64,000 nucleotides of DNA, from assembly GCA_016711805.1 (NCBI GenBank), contig JADJSH010000014.1:62001-126000 (forward strand), in the 5' to 3' direction. The notes under the pieces were generated by a model. That model did not search any database. It saw only the letters and a program-made list of their open reading frames with translations, and was not told the DNA's origin. Position 1 is the first letter of the stretch, and every line of letters starts with the position of its first letter. Origin of the DNA: Bacteroidota bacterium. Its GTDB lineage: Bacteria; Bacteroidota; Bacteroidia; B-17B0; Aurantibacillaceae. This document shows, in pieces, positions 49,505 through 59,399 of the stretch. A program made the position numbers and the translations under genes.

Positions 49505-51103
49505 TTAATCTAACTTAAGCCAAACAATTGATGATTTTTTTGTTTTAGGATCAGTTACTAATGTTGCATAGCTTTTAGTTGATGCATTATAGTCTGAGCT
49601 TGAGAAATTACAAAAATCATTGTCTTTCTTATCTTTTGGTGTACCAAAAATATACTCTTTTTTAATGGTGTTATTACTGTATGTATATTTTACAGCAGTC
49701 GTTATCGAAATAGCTTTTACTAATTTTGGCTCTTCCGACTCTGGCAATTCCATATTTTCCTGTGTATTATTAAAGAAAATATAATTTGAATTATCTGTTG
49801 TAATTACATCAATAGCAAAATATTGTTCACTAGCCAAACCTGGATCATCCCAACTATCAGCTGGTCTGTAACCTGTTCTAATATCATTACAATTAAACTC
49901 TTTATGTTTGCCACTCACATAAACATTTGCGGGAACTACCGCTGTATTAATTACCTTACCTTCAGGAGAAATAGTAATTAATGCAAAATCGCCTAGGAAT
50001 GTGCCTACTATACCAGAACCATTGCCATATTTTATAGTTGTGTTTTGGGATAAGACAATTAAATTTCCATTTTTATCAATGAATGTTCCTTGTATCATAC
50101 CAAAAAAATCATCTTTACGATTCAATTTGTTTTTATAAATGTCGTTCGCTTTGGTATAATCTATCTTATAAGGCTTCTCTAATTGTAAGGTTGTTGGATT
50201 TATGCTTTGAAAAACAATATCATACTTCCTGTTATCACCTTTTATTTCAACATCAGTTATCAATACCATATTGATAGTTCCTTTTATATTATTATAAATA
50301 AAATGACCTCTAGCACCTTTGTAAAATTCTGAATAAGCTAATTCTTTTTGAACAAAACTAGTTTTACCTTTTGCTAATTGCGATACATAAAATCTAGCTT
50401 CTTCCCCACCAGATTTTTTTGTATTAAAGGCGTAAGTTCCAATAACTACGTAATCGTCTTTATGAACGTATGCACTCAGATATTTAGTAAATTTATACTT
50501 GTTATCAGGCGCTGTATAATTTGCTTTATTAATAACTTTATGTTGTGGACTATAATGAAAAACTTCAATTCTGTCTTTAGTTTCTGGAGCAAATGTATTA
50601 TATCTAATTAATGCATAATAATCACTTTCTGGGTCTTTCACAATTTTCAAATCAGGCATATCAACATCTCCAAAAGCAGCAGCATAGGCATCACCCGTTG
50701 TTATTTTATTTAACTCAGCAATTTTTTCTTCGCTTTTAAGCTTACCAGTTTTACCATCAATTAATATACGAATTAAAACAGGTGTTCTATCCTCTGCTTT
50801 TTGATAAAAAATCGCTACATCGCCTGCTATTTCATAAATTCCACTAATAATATAATATCCTAATTTATCATCAATCATTGTTAACGTTAACTTATCTGAA
50901 GCTATTTTTTTTCTAGTAGCATCAAATAGCATCACATTAATACCTTCTTTTTTAGTAAATTCTACAAAAAAAGTATTATTATTTTTTAACTGTACAAGTT
51001 TACTCCAGCCTTGTGGTTCTTCAAAACCAACGCTTTTGTCTTGTTTTTGTGAAAATGAGTTCAATGTAATTACACTCATTAATAGTAAAATGATTTTTTT
51101 CAT
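49505..51103 (-). CDS. Secreted protein of unknown function
   Basis: The 532-residue protein has a signal peptide ending LNSFSQ near 18, then repeats of beta strands (YYIISGIYEIAGDVAIFYQ, DDYVVIGTYAFNTKK, GNLIVLSQNTTIKYGNG), which could be a beta-propeller-like fold. No family is recognised. Charged motifs such as SSDYNASTKSYATLVTDPK end it. It lies 8 bp upstream of the flavoprotein gene on the minus strand and probably shares its transcript. Confidence 0.5.
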   Translation of the reverse strand: MKKIILLLMSVITLNSFSQKQDKSVGFEEPQGWSKLVQLKNNNTFFVEFTKKEGINVMLFDATRKKIASDKLTLTMIDDKLGYYIISGIYEIAGDVAIFYQKAEDRTPVLIRILIDGKTGKLKSEEKIAELNKITTGDAYAAAFGDVDMPDLKIVKDPESDYYALIRYNTFAPETKDRIEVFHYSPQHKVINKANYTAPDNKYKFTKYLSAYVHKDDYVVIGTYAFNTKKSGGEEARFYVSQLAKGKTSFVQKELAYSEFYKGARGHFIYNNIKGTINMVLITDVEIKGDNRKYDIVFQSINPTTLQLEKPYKIDYTKANDIYKNKLNRKDDFFGMIQGTFIDKNGNLIVLSQNTTIKYGNGSGIVGTFLGDFALITISPEGKVINTAVVPANVYVSGKHKEFNCNDIRTGYRPADSWDDPGLASEQYFAIDVITTDNSNYIFFNNTQENMELPESEEPKLVKAISITTAVKYTYSNNTIKKEYIFGTPKDKKDNDFCNFSSSDYNASTKSYATLVTDPKTKKSSIVWLKLD

Positions 51104-51244
51104 AAAGGGCTTATTTTAGTTCTTTGGAAACAATGATAGTGGTTTTATTTCTTATCTCACATTATTTTACAACTATTTATACTTTTTTTAATTGAAGTAA
51201 TTATAAAATTAATTACTTTAGTATAAACTTTAAATATTACAACA

Positions 51245-52354
51245 ATGGGATTATGGGATAAATTAAAAGGTGAATTTATTGATATTATTGATTGGACAGA
51301 TAGCACCAACGATACCATCATTTATAAATTTCCTCGTTTTCAGAATGAAATTAAAATGGGAGCTCAATTGACCGTGAGAGAAAGCCAAGTTGCTCTTTTT
51401 TTAAATGAAGGTACAATTGCAGATGTATTTCAACCGGGAATGTATACATTAAGTACTCAAAACATGCCTATTTTATCAACTTTAAAAGGCTGGAAATATG
51501 GTTTTAACTCGCCTTTTAAGGCTGATGTCTTTTTTGTAAGTACCAAACAATTTACGAATCAAAAATGGGGAACAAAAAACCCAATTCCAATTAGAGATTT
51601 AGAATTTGGTCCAATACGCATTAGAGCCTTTGGTTCATATAATTTTAGAGTAAATGATGCTGCGAAATTTTTTAAAGAAATAGCTGGTACTTCCAGCGAA
51701 TTTACCGTTGATGAAGTAAATGAGTACTTAAGAAATTTAGCGGTATCAAGAGGCACAGATGCCATTGCGTCAAGTAAAATTCCAATCTTAGATTTAGCCT
51801 CTAATTATGATGAAGTTTCTAAAATTATAACAGAAAAAGTTAAACCAGAGTTCAATGAAATAGGTATTGATATTACTAAATTTTTAATTGAAAACATATC
51901 ATTACCAGAAGATGTTGAGAAAAAATTAGACGCTCGATCAGGAATGAATATTTTAGGTGGAGACTTAAATAGTTATACTCAAATGATGGCTGCCGATTCG
52001 ATGAAAGATGCTGCAAATAATGCAGGAGGCACTATGATTGGAGCTATGGGAATGGGAATGATGGGGCAAATGGGAAATGTGTTTCAACAAAATAATGGTG
52101 GTCAAAATCAACAAACGGGTAACCCTAATATGCCTCCTCCACCGCCAATTGTGCAGTTTTTTGTAGCTGTTAATGGTGCTCAAACTGGGCCTTTTAGCAT
52201 TCAGCAATTACAAGCAATGGCTGCATCTGGGCAATTTAACAGACAAAGCCTTGTATGGAAACAAGGTATGGCAGGCTGGTTAGCAGCCGATACTCAACCT
52301 GAATTAGTGGCAGTATTTAGTGCGGTGCCTCCACCTCCTCCTCCAATTGGATAA
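51245..52354 (+). CDS. SPFH-domain protein with C-terminal GYF_2-like domain and proline stretches
   Basis: Residues 1-260 match the bacterial SPFH/virion-core-like family (MGLWDKLKGEFIDIIDW, YKFPRFQNEIKMGAQLTV, GTKNPIPIRDLEFGPIRIRAFGSYNF). A Gly/Asn/Met-rich linker (255-300) precedes a GYF_2-like domain (VNGAQTGPFSIQQLQAMAASG, LVWKQGMAGWLAA). Proline runs sit on both sides of that domain (near 299 and at the C-terminus). These proteins are thought to form membrane-associated scaffolds; the partner is unknown. A terminator follows at 52366. Confidence 0.8.
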   Translation: MGLWDKLKGEFIDIIDWTDSTNDTIIYKFPRFQNEIKMGAQLTVRESQVALFLNEGTIADVFQPGMYTLSTQNMPILSTLKGWKYGFNSPFKADVFFVSTKQFTNQKWGTKNPIPIRDLEFGPIRIRAFGSYNFRVNDAAKFFKEIAGTSSEFTVDEVNEYLRNLAVSRGTDAIASSKIPILDLASNYDEVSKIITEKVKPEFNEIGIDITKFLIENISLPEDVEKKLDARSGMNILGGDLNSYTQMMAADSMKDAANNAGGTMIGAMGMGMMGQMGNVFQQNNGGQNQQTGNPNMPPPPPIVQFFVAVNGAQTGPFSIQQLQAMAASGQFNRQSLVWKQGMAGWLAADTQPELVAVFSAVPPPPPPIG

Positions 52355-52365
52355 TAACTAAAATT

Positions 52366-52402
52366 TAAAAATCCCCTTGCGCAATGCTTAAGGGGATTTT
52401 TT
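52366..52402 (+). terminator. Intrinsic terminator after the SPFH gene
   Basis: AAAAATCCCCTTGCGC pairs with TAAGGGGATTTTTT around a short loop, followed by T's. It lies 12 bp after the stop codon. Confidence 0.85.
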
Positions 52403-52443
52403 ATGATATATTTTTAGTATTTTGCTATCTTAAACGATAACTT

Positions 52444-53775
52444 ATGCTTTGGCACATACTTAAATATTACATGTGTTTTGTAATTGCAGCTTTTTTTAAG
52501 CGCAGTCAAATAAAAAATGCCCATCACTTTAAGGTTAAAGGTCCAGTAATTTTAGCTGTTAATCATCCTAATGGGTTTATGGATCCGATCGTATTATCAA
52601 CCTTAGGATATCGTCCAAGATTACGCTACTTAGCACGTGGAGACGCTTTTAAAAAAGGATTGGTAACAGCAATGTTAGAGAGCTTGGGGATTATCCCAAT
52701 TTACAGAATACAAGATGGTGGAAAAGAAGGTTTGAAAAAAAATGATGCCACTTATGAAAGGGTAAATACTCTTTTAAATAAGAATAAAAAAATAATGATT
52801 TTTGCGGAAGGTTTATGTATCCAAGAACGTCGCTTACGCCCTTTAAAAAAAGGAGTTCCTCGTATGATTATGGGAATTATGGAATCGGGTAAATTAGATG
52901 ATTTAATTGTAGTGCCAGTAGGAATTAACTATACGGATCCGTCACAATTTCAGAGTACTCTTTTTTGTAATGTAGGCAAACCTATCAAAATGATAGATTA
53001 TATGGCTGCTTATAAAGAATCGCCTGCAAAAACGATGAATCAGTTTTTGGCCGATTTAACGCCACGCATGAAGGAATTAATTGTGCATATCAATCATCCT
53101 CGAAGCGAAGAAGTTATTTCACATTTAGAAGAGATTTACAGATTTGATTATTATAAACATAAAAAATACAGTTTAAGCAATTTAGAACATGATTTTAATT
53201 TCTCAAATCATATTGTTGAAATTATAAACAAGGCTGAAGAAGCTCAACCAGAAAAAGTAAAGGAATTACATCACAAAACGACTCACTATTTTTCTGTATT
53301 AAAAAAACATAACTTAAAAGATTGGTTAATCAGTCCGCATAAACAGCACCTAATTAATTATGGAGTTTTTATTTTGAGACTATTATTCCTTATTGCAACG
53401 CTTCCCATTTATTTAAGAGGTTTAATTGCTAGTTATCTACCCTATAAACTCACAGATATCATAACCAAAAAGAAAGTGAAAATTGTTGAGTTTAAAGCAT
53501 CCTTTAATATGGGAATTGGTGCCGTTTTATTTTTATTGTATTACAATCTTCAGTTTTTTGTTGTAAAAGCAATTGCACCAAACGCTTGGTGGGCATTACT
53601 ATTTTTAGTTGTCTCTGTTTTAACAAGCATGTTTTGCTTAAAAATATCGCCTTTCCGTAAAAAAACATGGGGTATTTTGAGAGTACTGAAACTTAAATCT
53701 TCTCAACCTGATTTGATAAAAATGTTAGAACATCAGCGCAAAGAAATTATTCATTTGTTTGAAGAGTTAAAATAA
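52444..53775 (+). CDS. 1-acyl-glycerol-3-phosphate acyltransferase-like (PlsC family)
   Basis: The acyltransferase domain is at residues 35-200 with the catalytic NHPNGFMDP (HxxxxD), FAEGLCIQERRLRPLKKG and VVPVGINYTDP motifs. The protein is longer than simple PlsC enzymes, 443 residues, and adds two membrane helices (YGVFILRLLFLIATLPIYL, MGIGAVLFLLYYNLQFF) and a soluble tail. It should acylate lysophosphatidate or a related glycerol lipid at the inner membrane. The convergent dnaE2-type gene ends 13 bp downstream. Confidence 0.82.
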   Translation: MLWHILKYYMCFVIAAFFKRSQIKNAHHFKVKGPVILAVNHPNGFMDPIVLSTLGYRPRLRYLARGDAFKKGLVTAMLESLGIIPIYRIQDGGKEGLKKNDATYERVNTLLNKNKKIMIFAEGLCIQERRLRPLKKGVPRMIMGIMESGKLDDLIVVPVGINYTDPSQFQSTLFCNVGKPIKMIDYMAAYKESPAKTMNQFLADLTPRMKELIVHINHPRSEEVISHLEEIYRFDYYKHKKYSLSNLEHDFNFSNHIVEIINKAEEAQPEKVKELHHKTTHYFSVLKKHNLKDWLISPHKQHLINYGVFILRLLFLIATLPIYLRGLIASYLPYKLTDIITKKKVKIVEFKASFNMGIGAVLFLLYYNLQFFVVKAIAPNAWWALLFLVVSVLTSMFCLKISPFRKKTWGILRVLKLKSSQPDLIKMLEHQRKEIIHLFEELK

Positions 53776-53788
53776 GTTTAATTTTTCT

Positions 53789-56700
53789 TTAATGAAAATT
53801 TCTGCCTCCATGAAATACGTCGTATTGAAAAGAAGAACCGTTGTTTGATTTAAGCATTTCTTTAGCTACTTTTTTTACTCCTGGAGAACTACTTATAAAG
53901 TCAATGCTCTGATCTTCGGAAGCCCGTGCTTCGGTATCACCTATTGGTATTAAAAATCCCGACAGGTCGTAACATTTTTTTACAACAATATGTATCACAT
54001 CACCTTCCTTTTGAACTTGACCTTCCACCATCAATAAACGCGAGTGAACAATTTCTTTGCGGTAAGCATGAAATAATTTCTGAAATATAACGAGATTAAC
54101 AGTACCAGTTTCATCTTCAATAGTTACAAAACAAATACCATTGGCTGTGCTTGGTCTTTGTCTTACCAATAAAAGTCCCGCTACTCTGATATGATCGCCG
54201 TTTGCTTTATTAGCTAAATCACCTGCGGTTATCCCTTTTAATCGTGCTAATTTGTCGCGAGCAAAACTCACAGGATGCGCTTTTAAAGAAAGTGTCGTTG
54301 ACCTATAATCTTCTATCACATGTTCCGATAAATGCATTTCAGGAAGTTGAATGTTTTGTTCAATTGAATTATCAGGCACTTGTCCCGCAAATAAGCCAAT
54401 AGCATGATCGCTGAGTGCCGCAATCTCCCAAAGTGCTTTTCTTCTATCGAGACCTATGGAACGAAAGCAATCTGCATCAGCTAATTTCTCTAATGCCGAT
54501 AAAGGAACGCCTGCATCCACCAGCTGAGTGATACGTTTAAATTTTCCGGCACTAAAAGATGCCGTGGTATTTCGAGCGGCCATTAAAATCTGCATATCTG
54601 TTTCGCGTACCCCCTGAACTTGGCGAAACCCCAAACGCAACACATGATATTTACCTTCTTTTTCTTCCAATGTATTATCCCAATTAGAATAATTAATATC
54701 TATTGGTTTTACAACAACGTTATGTTTGCGTGCATCCGAAATTAACTGAGCCGGCTGATAAAAGCCCATAGGCATACTATTGAGGATAGCTGCCGCAAAT
54801 ACATCTGGATAATAACATTTTAACCAAGAAGAAACATAAACTAATAATGCAAAACTCACAGCATGGCTTTCAGGAAAACCATAACTTCCGAAACCTTCTA
54901 ATTGTTTAAAGACTCGTCCAGCAAAATCTTCGGTATAACCTCTTGCCATCATACCACTTACTAATTTTTTTCTAAAATCACTTACCATGCCTTTTGCTTT
55001 GAACGTTGCCATACTTCTTCTCAAAGAATCCGCTTCGGCAGGTGTAAAACCTGCAGCTACAATAGCTATCTCCATTGCTTGTTCTTGAAATAAAGGAACT
55101 CCTAAGGTTCTTCCTAAAATTTCTCTTAACTCTGGTTTTGGAAACTCTACTTTTTCAAGTCCATCACGCCTTCGTAAATATGGATGAACCATATCGCCTT
55201 GTATTGGTCCTGGTCTTACGATGGCAACTTCAATAACGAGGTCATAAAACGCTCTTGGTTTTAAACGAGGCAGCATACTCATTTGTGCACGACTCTCAAT
55301 TTGAAACACACCAATGGTATCTGCTTTGCAAATCATTTCATATACCAATGGATCATCCTGTGGAATATTGGCTAGTGTCAGATCTTTATCATAATGTGTT
55401 TTACACAAATCAAACGCTTTGCGAATACAGGTAAGCATTCCTAATGCTAATACATCTACTTTCAAAAACCCCAATGATTCAATATCATCTTTATTCCATT
55501 CGATATTTGTGCGATTTTCCATACGAGCATTGAGTATAGGACACAAATCTGATAATCGATTTTGAGTAATAATAAAACCGCCCGTATGCTGCCCCAATTG
55601 CCTTGGGAAACCAATATATTGATTAGTTAGATCTAGTACTTTTAGTAAATGTTTATCCTTTGCGCTAAATCCGGTAGAAGAAACTGTTTTTCCTTCATAC
55701 CATTCTTCGGTGAATTCCCAACCAGAACCCGATAAACTATTTACAGCATCCATAGATAAACCCATCGCTTTTGCAACATCACGAACCGCACCTTTGTAAT
55801 GCTGTTGTGTTACTGTCGCAACAATAGCTGCACGATGCCTACCATATCTTTCATAAATGTATTGCATCACTTCTTCACGCCGTTCGTGTTCAAAGTCTAC
55901 ATCAATATCAGGTGGTTCGTCTCTCGCATCACTCATAAAACGACTGAATAATAAATTGAATTTGGAAGGATCTACAGAAGTAATACCTAAACAAAAACAA
56001 ACAGTAGAGTTAGCCGCTGATCCCCTACCTTGACATAATATTTCCTGGCTTCGAGCAAATTTCACAAAATCATACACCGTTAAAAAATAAGCGGCATAAT
56101 CTTTACGTCCGATAAACTCCAATTCATAGTTTATCTGCTTTGTTATTTTCTCAGGAATGTTGTTGTTAAATTTTTCGTTAGCGCCTTGCCATGTAAGATA
56201 AATTAATTCTTCCTGTGGTGTTCTGCCTTCGCTAGTAATTTCTTTCGGATAAACATATTTCAACTCACTTAAACAAAACTGACAAGCATCTGCTATTTTT
56301 TTACTGTTCTCTATTGCCTCAGGATATTGAGCAAACAAACGAAGCATTTCTTCTTCAGGTTTTAAGTAGCGCTCTGCATTTTGATACAACTTATATCCTG
56401 CATCATAAATGGTGCATTTTTCGCGAATACATGTCAATACATCTTGAAGCTCTCTTCTTAAGGGTGCATGATAGTGAACATCATTCATAGCAACCATAGG
56501 AACATCATATTGTTTGGATAGCTGAGCTAAACGAAATAACTTTTTACCATCACTGGCTTGATAGGAACGAATAGCACCTAAATATAATGAATCACCCAAT
56601 TCGTTTTTATACTCCTGTAAAGCCAACACAAAATCTTGTTCAAATTCAAACGCTGGATTTAAAGAAGACGGAGGAATTAAAATAAATTTCAAGCCTTTGG

Positions 56701-57043
56701 CATAGCGATAAACATCTGCTTTATATAAATGACATTCTCCTTTCTCTGCTCGTAAATTCCCTTCTGATAATAAACCCGAAAGACTTGCGTAAGCATCTTT
56801 ATCAGTTGGATAAGCTAATAAACTATGCCCATCTAATAATTCTAATCGACATGCAGGAATGATGCGAATATTTTTTCCTTTAGCTGCTGTATAAGCTCTT
56901 ACAATACCAGCGAGTGTATTATAATCGGTAATGGCAATTTCTGTATAACCTAAAGCCAATGCACGTTCAACCATTTCCTCGGGATGCGAACCTCCTCGAA
57001 GAAACGTAAAGTTGGTAGTGACTTGTAATTCGGTGTACCTCAT
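53789..57043 (-). CDS. dnaE2: Error-prone DNA polymerase DnaE2
   Basis: The 1084-residue C-family polymerase has an N-terminal PHP domain (LQVTTNFTFLRGGSHPEEMVERA, ITDYNTLAG), the catalytic Asp motif PDIDVDFEHERREEV, RPGPIQGDMVHPYLRRR, fingers GSYGFPESHAVSFALLVY, and a C-terminal OB fold (VRVAGLLLVRQRPST). The last residues HGGRNFH resemble the ImuB-contact tail. It does translesion synthesis with ImuA and ImuB encoded directly upstream (3 bp gap), raising damage-induced mutation. Confidence 0.92.
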   Translation of the reverse strand: MRYTELQVTTNFTFLRGGSHPEEMVERALALGYTEIAITDYNTLAGIVRAYTAAKGKNIRIIPACRLELLDGHSLLAYPTDKDAYASLSGLLSEGNLRAEKGECHLYKADVYRYAKGLKFILIPPSSLNPAFEFEQDFVLALQEYKNELGDSLYLGAIRSYQASDGKKLFRLAQLSKQYDVPMVAMNDVHYHAPLRRELQDVLTCIREKCTIYDAGYKLYQNAERYLKPEEEMLRLFAQYPEAIENSKKIADACQFCLSELKYVYPKEITSEGRTPQEELIYLTWQGANEKFNNNIPEKITKQINYELEFIGRKDYAAYFLTVYDFVKFARSQEILCQGRGSAANSTVCFCLGITSVDPSKFNLLFSRFMSDARDEPPDIDVDFEHERREEVMQYIYERYGRHRAAIVATVTQQHYKGAVRDVAKAMGLSMDAVNSLSGSGWEFTEEWYEGKTVSSTGFSAKDKHLLKVLDLTNQYIGFPRQLGQHTGGFIITQNRLSDLCPILNARMENRTNIEWNKDDIESLGFLKVDVLALGMLTCIRKAFDLCKTHYDKDLTLANIPQDDPLVYEMICKADTIGVFQIESRAQMSMLPRLKPRAFYDLVIEVAIVRPGPIQGDMVHPYLRRRDGLEKVEFPKPELREILGRTLGVPLFQEQAMEIAIVAAGFTPAEADSLRRSMATFKAKGMVSDFRKKLVSGMMARGYTEDFAGRVFKQLEGFGSYGFPESHAVSFALLVYVSSWLKCYYPDVFAAAILNSMPMGFYQPAQLISDARKHNVVVKPIDINYSNWDNTLEEKEGKYHVLRLGFRQVQGVRETDMQILMAARNTTASFSAGKFKRITQLVDAGVPLSALEKLADADCFRSIGLDRRKALWEIAALSDHAIGLFAGQVPDNSIEQNIQLPEMHLSEHVIEDYRSTTLSLKAHPVSFARDKLARLKGITAGDLANKANGDHIRVAGLLLVRQRPSTANGICFVTIEDETGTVNLVIFQKLFHAYRKEIVHSRLLMVEGQVQKEGDVIHIVVKKCYDLSGFLIPIGDTEARASEDQSIDFISSSPGVKKVAKEMLKSNNGSSFQYDVFHGGRNFH

Positions 57044-57046
57044 ATC

Positions 57047-58543
57047 TTATGTAAAAAAACCATGAATAAACCATTGAGGATTATCTGTATTATAATCGCC
57101 CGAACGAAATAGCCAATAGCGTGCTCCTTCTTCATCTTCTACACAGTAATAATCGCGATACAATCCATCCGTTATCCACCATTCTTGCTCGATGCGTTCG
57201 GGACCATCTGCTTTTTTTATAGCATGTCTTTTCTTTTTATAAATAAACAATAAAGGAGGATAATCAGGCAATGGAACCGACACCTGTATCAATTCGGGAA
57301 CAGGTAAAATATGTAAAGGACGCGGCAGATCAATGCGCCATTCTGTTGTTGGTTTTTCATTTAGTGAGACTGCTGTTTTAAAAGAACGTTCGGGCCAGTA
57401 ATGTGCTTCGGGTAAATAACGATGAATAGCTTGTTCTCCTGTTCTGCCAGCTAAACGATCCAATAATTCTGCAATAGCAGATTCCTTAGCGCTACTGATA
57501 GTCCATAGTGCATCTTGCGTACTTTGCAACTCTTCTACAATAGAGGCTTCTAAAACAAATAACTCAATTCCTAAATCCGGTTCAATCTCTACTATTTTAT
57601 TTTCAAAAAGTTTAAATAAGTGCAAGGTATTACGCGAAGGCTTACTAGTTCCTATTTGTATTTTTTCAATCAAGCCATCCAAACGATAGCAGCTTAGTTC
57701 ACATCGACGTAAACCTTTGCTTTCTTGCTGCAATCTTTCACAAAGCATTTCTAATAATGTTTTAATCGCAATCTCTATTCCTTCAACTGTTCGTATTGGT
57801 TCCAAGCATGGCAATCTTTCTTGGTATGGAACAACAGGAATCACAGGATCCATTATTTCCATTTCCTCACCAAATGCTTGCGCTATTCGCTTTAACAAAT
57901 GTTGTCCAAATCGCCGACGCAAAGCCGTTGTTGGCATTTTAATAAAACTACCAATGGTCTTCAAACCAAGTTTCGATAAGCGATCCAAGGCCACAGATTC
58001 TAAACGGAGAGCTGCTGGTGGCAATAAAAAAATGGCATCCATTTCTTTTCCGGATGAAACAATAGTTCCATTAGTTCCATACTTTGCAATAGCCCAAGCT
58101 ACTCCAACAGTATCAGCCATTGCTATTTGAATATGATAACCAAAATTCTCAAAACGCTGTTGTATATCTTGCAAATATTTTTCTTCGCCTTTCCACAAAT
58201 GTGTGCATCCGCTTACATCCAATATTAATACATCTGGCAAGTCGATTGATATAAAAGGTGTGTATCGGATACACCATTCGGCAAGAGCCGTTAGTAATTT
58301 CAATGGCTGTTCGGGATTGTAATCAAAAATTTGTAGTTCTGGAACCAAGGCCTTACAATCTGCTACAACCATTCCAACAAAAACACCTTTTTGGTGAGCG
58401 ATGCTATTTGTAGCTTTTATGATTCTTTTGCTTCCCTCCTTTAATACTAAAGCAAAAGGAATATCTTTCAGTTGCATCTGGCGACGAAGCATCCAGTCGG
58501 TTACCAGGTGAGGAAACCATATAGCTACCATACGCTTGTTCAT
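57047..58543 (-). CDS. imuB: ImuB, Y-family polymerase-like mutagenesis protein
   Basis: ImuB is a Y-family fold without polymerase activity that links DnaE2 to the sliding clamp. The protein lacks the DxD start of active Y-family enzymes (here MVAIWFPHLVTDW) but keeps LDVSGCTHLWKGEEKYLQDI and the helix-hairpin region. ATG 58543 follows the imuA stop after 1 bp; an upstream in-frame ATG at 58603 would overlap imuA by 59 bp. The length is 498 residues. It is the middle gene of the imuA-imuB-dnaE2 operon. Confidence 0.9.
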   Translation of the reverse strand: MNKRMVAIWFPHLVTDWMLRRQMQLKDIPFALVLKEGSKRIIKATNSIAHQKGVFVGMVVADCKALVPELQIFDYNPEQPLKLLTALAEWCIRYTPFISIDLPDVLILDVSGCTHLWKGEEKYLQDIQQRFENFGYHIQIAMADTVGVAWAIAKYGTNGTIVSSGKEMDAIFLLPPAALRLESVALDRLSKLGLKTIGSFIKMPTTALRRRFGQHLLKRIAQAFGEEMEIMDPVIPVVPYQERLPCLEPIRTVEGIEIAIKTLLEMLCERLQQESKGLRRCELSCYRLDGLIEKIQIGTSKPSRNTLHLFKLFENKIVEIEPDLGIELFVLEASIVEELQSTQDALWTISSAKESAIAELLDRLAGRTGEQAIHRYLPEAHYWPERSFKTAVSLNEKPTTEWRIDLPRPLHILPVPELIQVSVPLPDYPPLLFIYKKKRHAIKKADGPERIEQEWWITDGLYRDYYCVEDEEGARYWLFRSGDYNTDNPQWFIHGFFT

Positions 58544-58544
58544 G

Positions 58545-59282
58545 CTAACCAGTTTTAAGTGTGATGATTTGTGGAACAATAACTGGTTGGTTGATGTATT
58601 CAAAGCCTAGCGAAGAATATTGTACTTGCCAATTATCTGGACGCCCATTTCTGGCTTTCAGTAATTGTACGCGCCATCTAGGGAATCCCATTCCCGGTAC
58701 ATTAGAAATATCACTTGCTATAGGAGTAATTCTCCAGCGAGTTACACAAGCAACTGCATTTTCGGTTTTAGGTTGAAAGCGATGGATAAACCCTGTTACA
58801 TGACTTTTCTCCACAGCCAGTTGAAGGCGACGCGAATCACTAAAACTTAGCTCTGTTAATTCTCCCACAACAGCTATCAGAGCATCACACTTAAGTGCTT
58901 CTTCTATAGCCCATAAGGTATCTTTTGGTTTGGCCGTATCTACGAATAAAATTTTTCCTGGATCTATTCCGAAATTCATTAATGCTGGAGGATATATACT
59001 ACGTCGTGGTGTGTTGCTAATCCACAAACAATAGCCGCTACGTTCCATCATTTTACTTATTATCACCGACATAAAACCGCTGGTGCAGGTTGCAGCCTCC
59101 GAGGAATTACTAATAAGTTCATGTACAGCACCACGAGGAAATATATGGTCTGTAAAGGCAGATTCAATTTGTCCTAAACCTAAGCTTGAAACATGCTCTT
59201 GAGAAGAATGTACATTACCTTGCAAATGGCTTATTTGTTTTTGCAAGTCCTCTATTACCTTTCTATCTATCATACCCTTCAT
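58545..59282 (-). CDS. imuA: ImuA, RecA-fold mutagenesis protein
   Basis: At 245 residues it has the RecA-like ATPase-derived fold of ImuA without a clear Walker A: HIFPRGAVHELISNSSEAATC, LFVDTAKPKDTLWAIEEAL, WRVQLLKARNGRPDNWQVQ. It opens the operon with imuB and dnaE2. The start ATG 59282 lies only about 6 bp from the -7 promoter box, so transcripts may be almost leaderless; an ATG at 59273 is the alternative. Confidence 0.87.
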   Translation of the reverse strand: MKGMIDRKVIEDLQKQISHLQGNVHSSQEHVSSLGLGQIESAFTDHIFPRGAVHELISNSSEAATCTSGFMSVIISKMMERSGYCLWISNTPRRSIYPPALMNFGIDPGKILFVDTAKPKDTLWAIEEALKCDALIAVVGELTELSFSDSRRLQLAVEKSHVTGFIHRFQPKTENAVACVTRWRITPIASDISNVPGMGFPRWRVQLLKARNGRPDNWQVQYSSLGFEYINQPVIVPQIITLKTG

Positions 59283-59287
59283 TATTC

Positions 59288-59318
59288 CAAAATTAAGTCC
59301 GTTAAAATTAACTACAAA
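59288..59318 (-). promoter_or_regulatory. imuA promoter (TTTG-N19-TAATTTTG)
   Basis: On the minus strand TTTG at 59318-59315 and TAATTTTG at 59295-59288 are spaced by 19 bp, an exact fit to the Bacteroidota promoter consensus. The palindrome at 59332-59350 lies just upstream. Confidence 0.65.
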
Positions 59319-59331
59319 TAATAGTATTTTA

Positions 59332-59350
59332 TTGCTATATTTTATAGCAA
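59332..59350. promoter_or_regulatory. Operator-like palindrome between imuA and DUF72 genes
   Basis: TTGCTATA-TTT-TATAGCAA is a perfect 8-bp inverted repeat. Outside it AATAGTA (59320) and TACTATT (59353-59359) form a second pair. It sits between two divergent promoters, about 14 bp from the imuA -33 box and 16 bp from the DUF72 -33 TTG. A repressor of the mutagenesis operon is the likeliest ligand (inference). Confidence 0.55.
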
Positions 59351-59366
59351 ATTACTATTTTAACAA

Positions 59367-59394
59367 TTGATTAAGAAGATTACCCTTACCTTTG
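59367..59394 (+). promoter_or_regulatory. DUF72 gene promoter (TTG-N17-TACCTTTG)
   Basis: TTG at 59367-59369 and TACCTTTG at 59387-59394 are spaced 17 bp. The ATG at 59400 follows 5 bp after the -7 box. This explains why an open frame beginning at the TTG is not the real start. Confidence 0.65.
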
Positions 59395-59399
59395 ATAAA

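Noticed and set aside
58545..58603. Overlapping start of ImuB at 58603
   Set aside because: The ATG at 58543, 1 bp after the imuA stop, fits the family start (MVAIWFPHL) and operon spacing better.
59332..59350. LexA SOS box of the Proteobacteria or Gram-positive type
   Set aside because: The palindrome does not match either classical consensus, and no lexA gene lies in the window, so it is reported only as an operator candidate.
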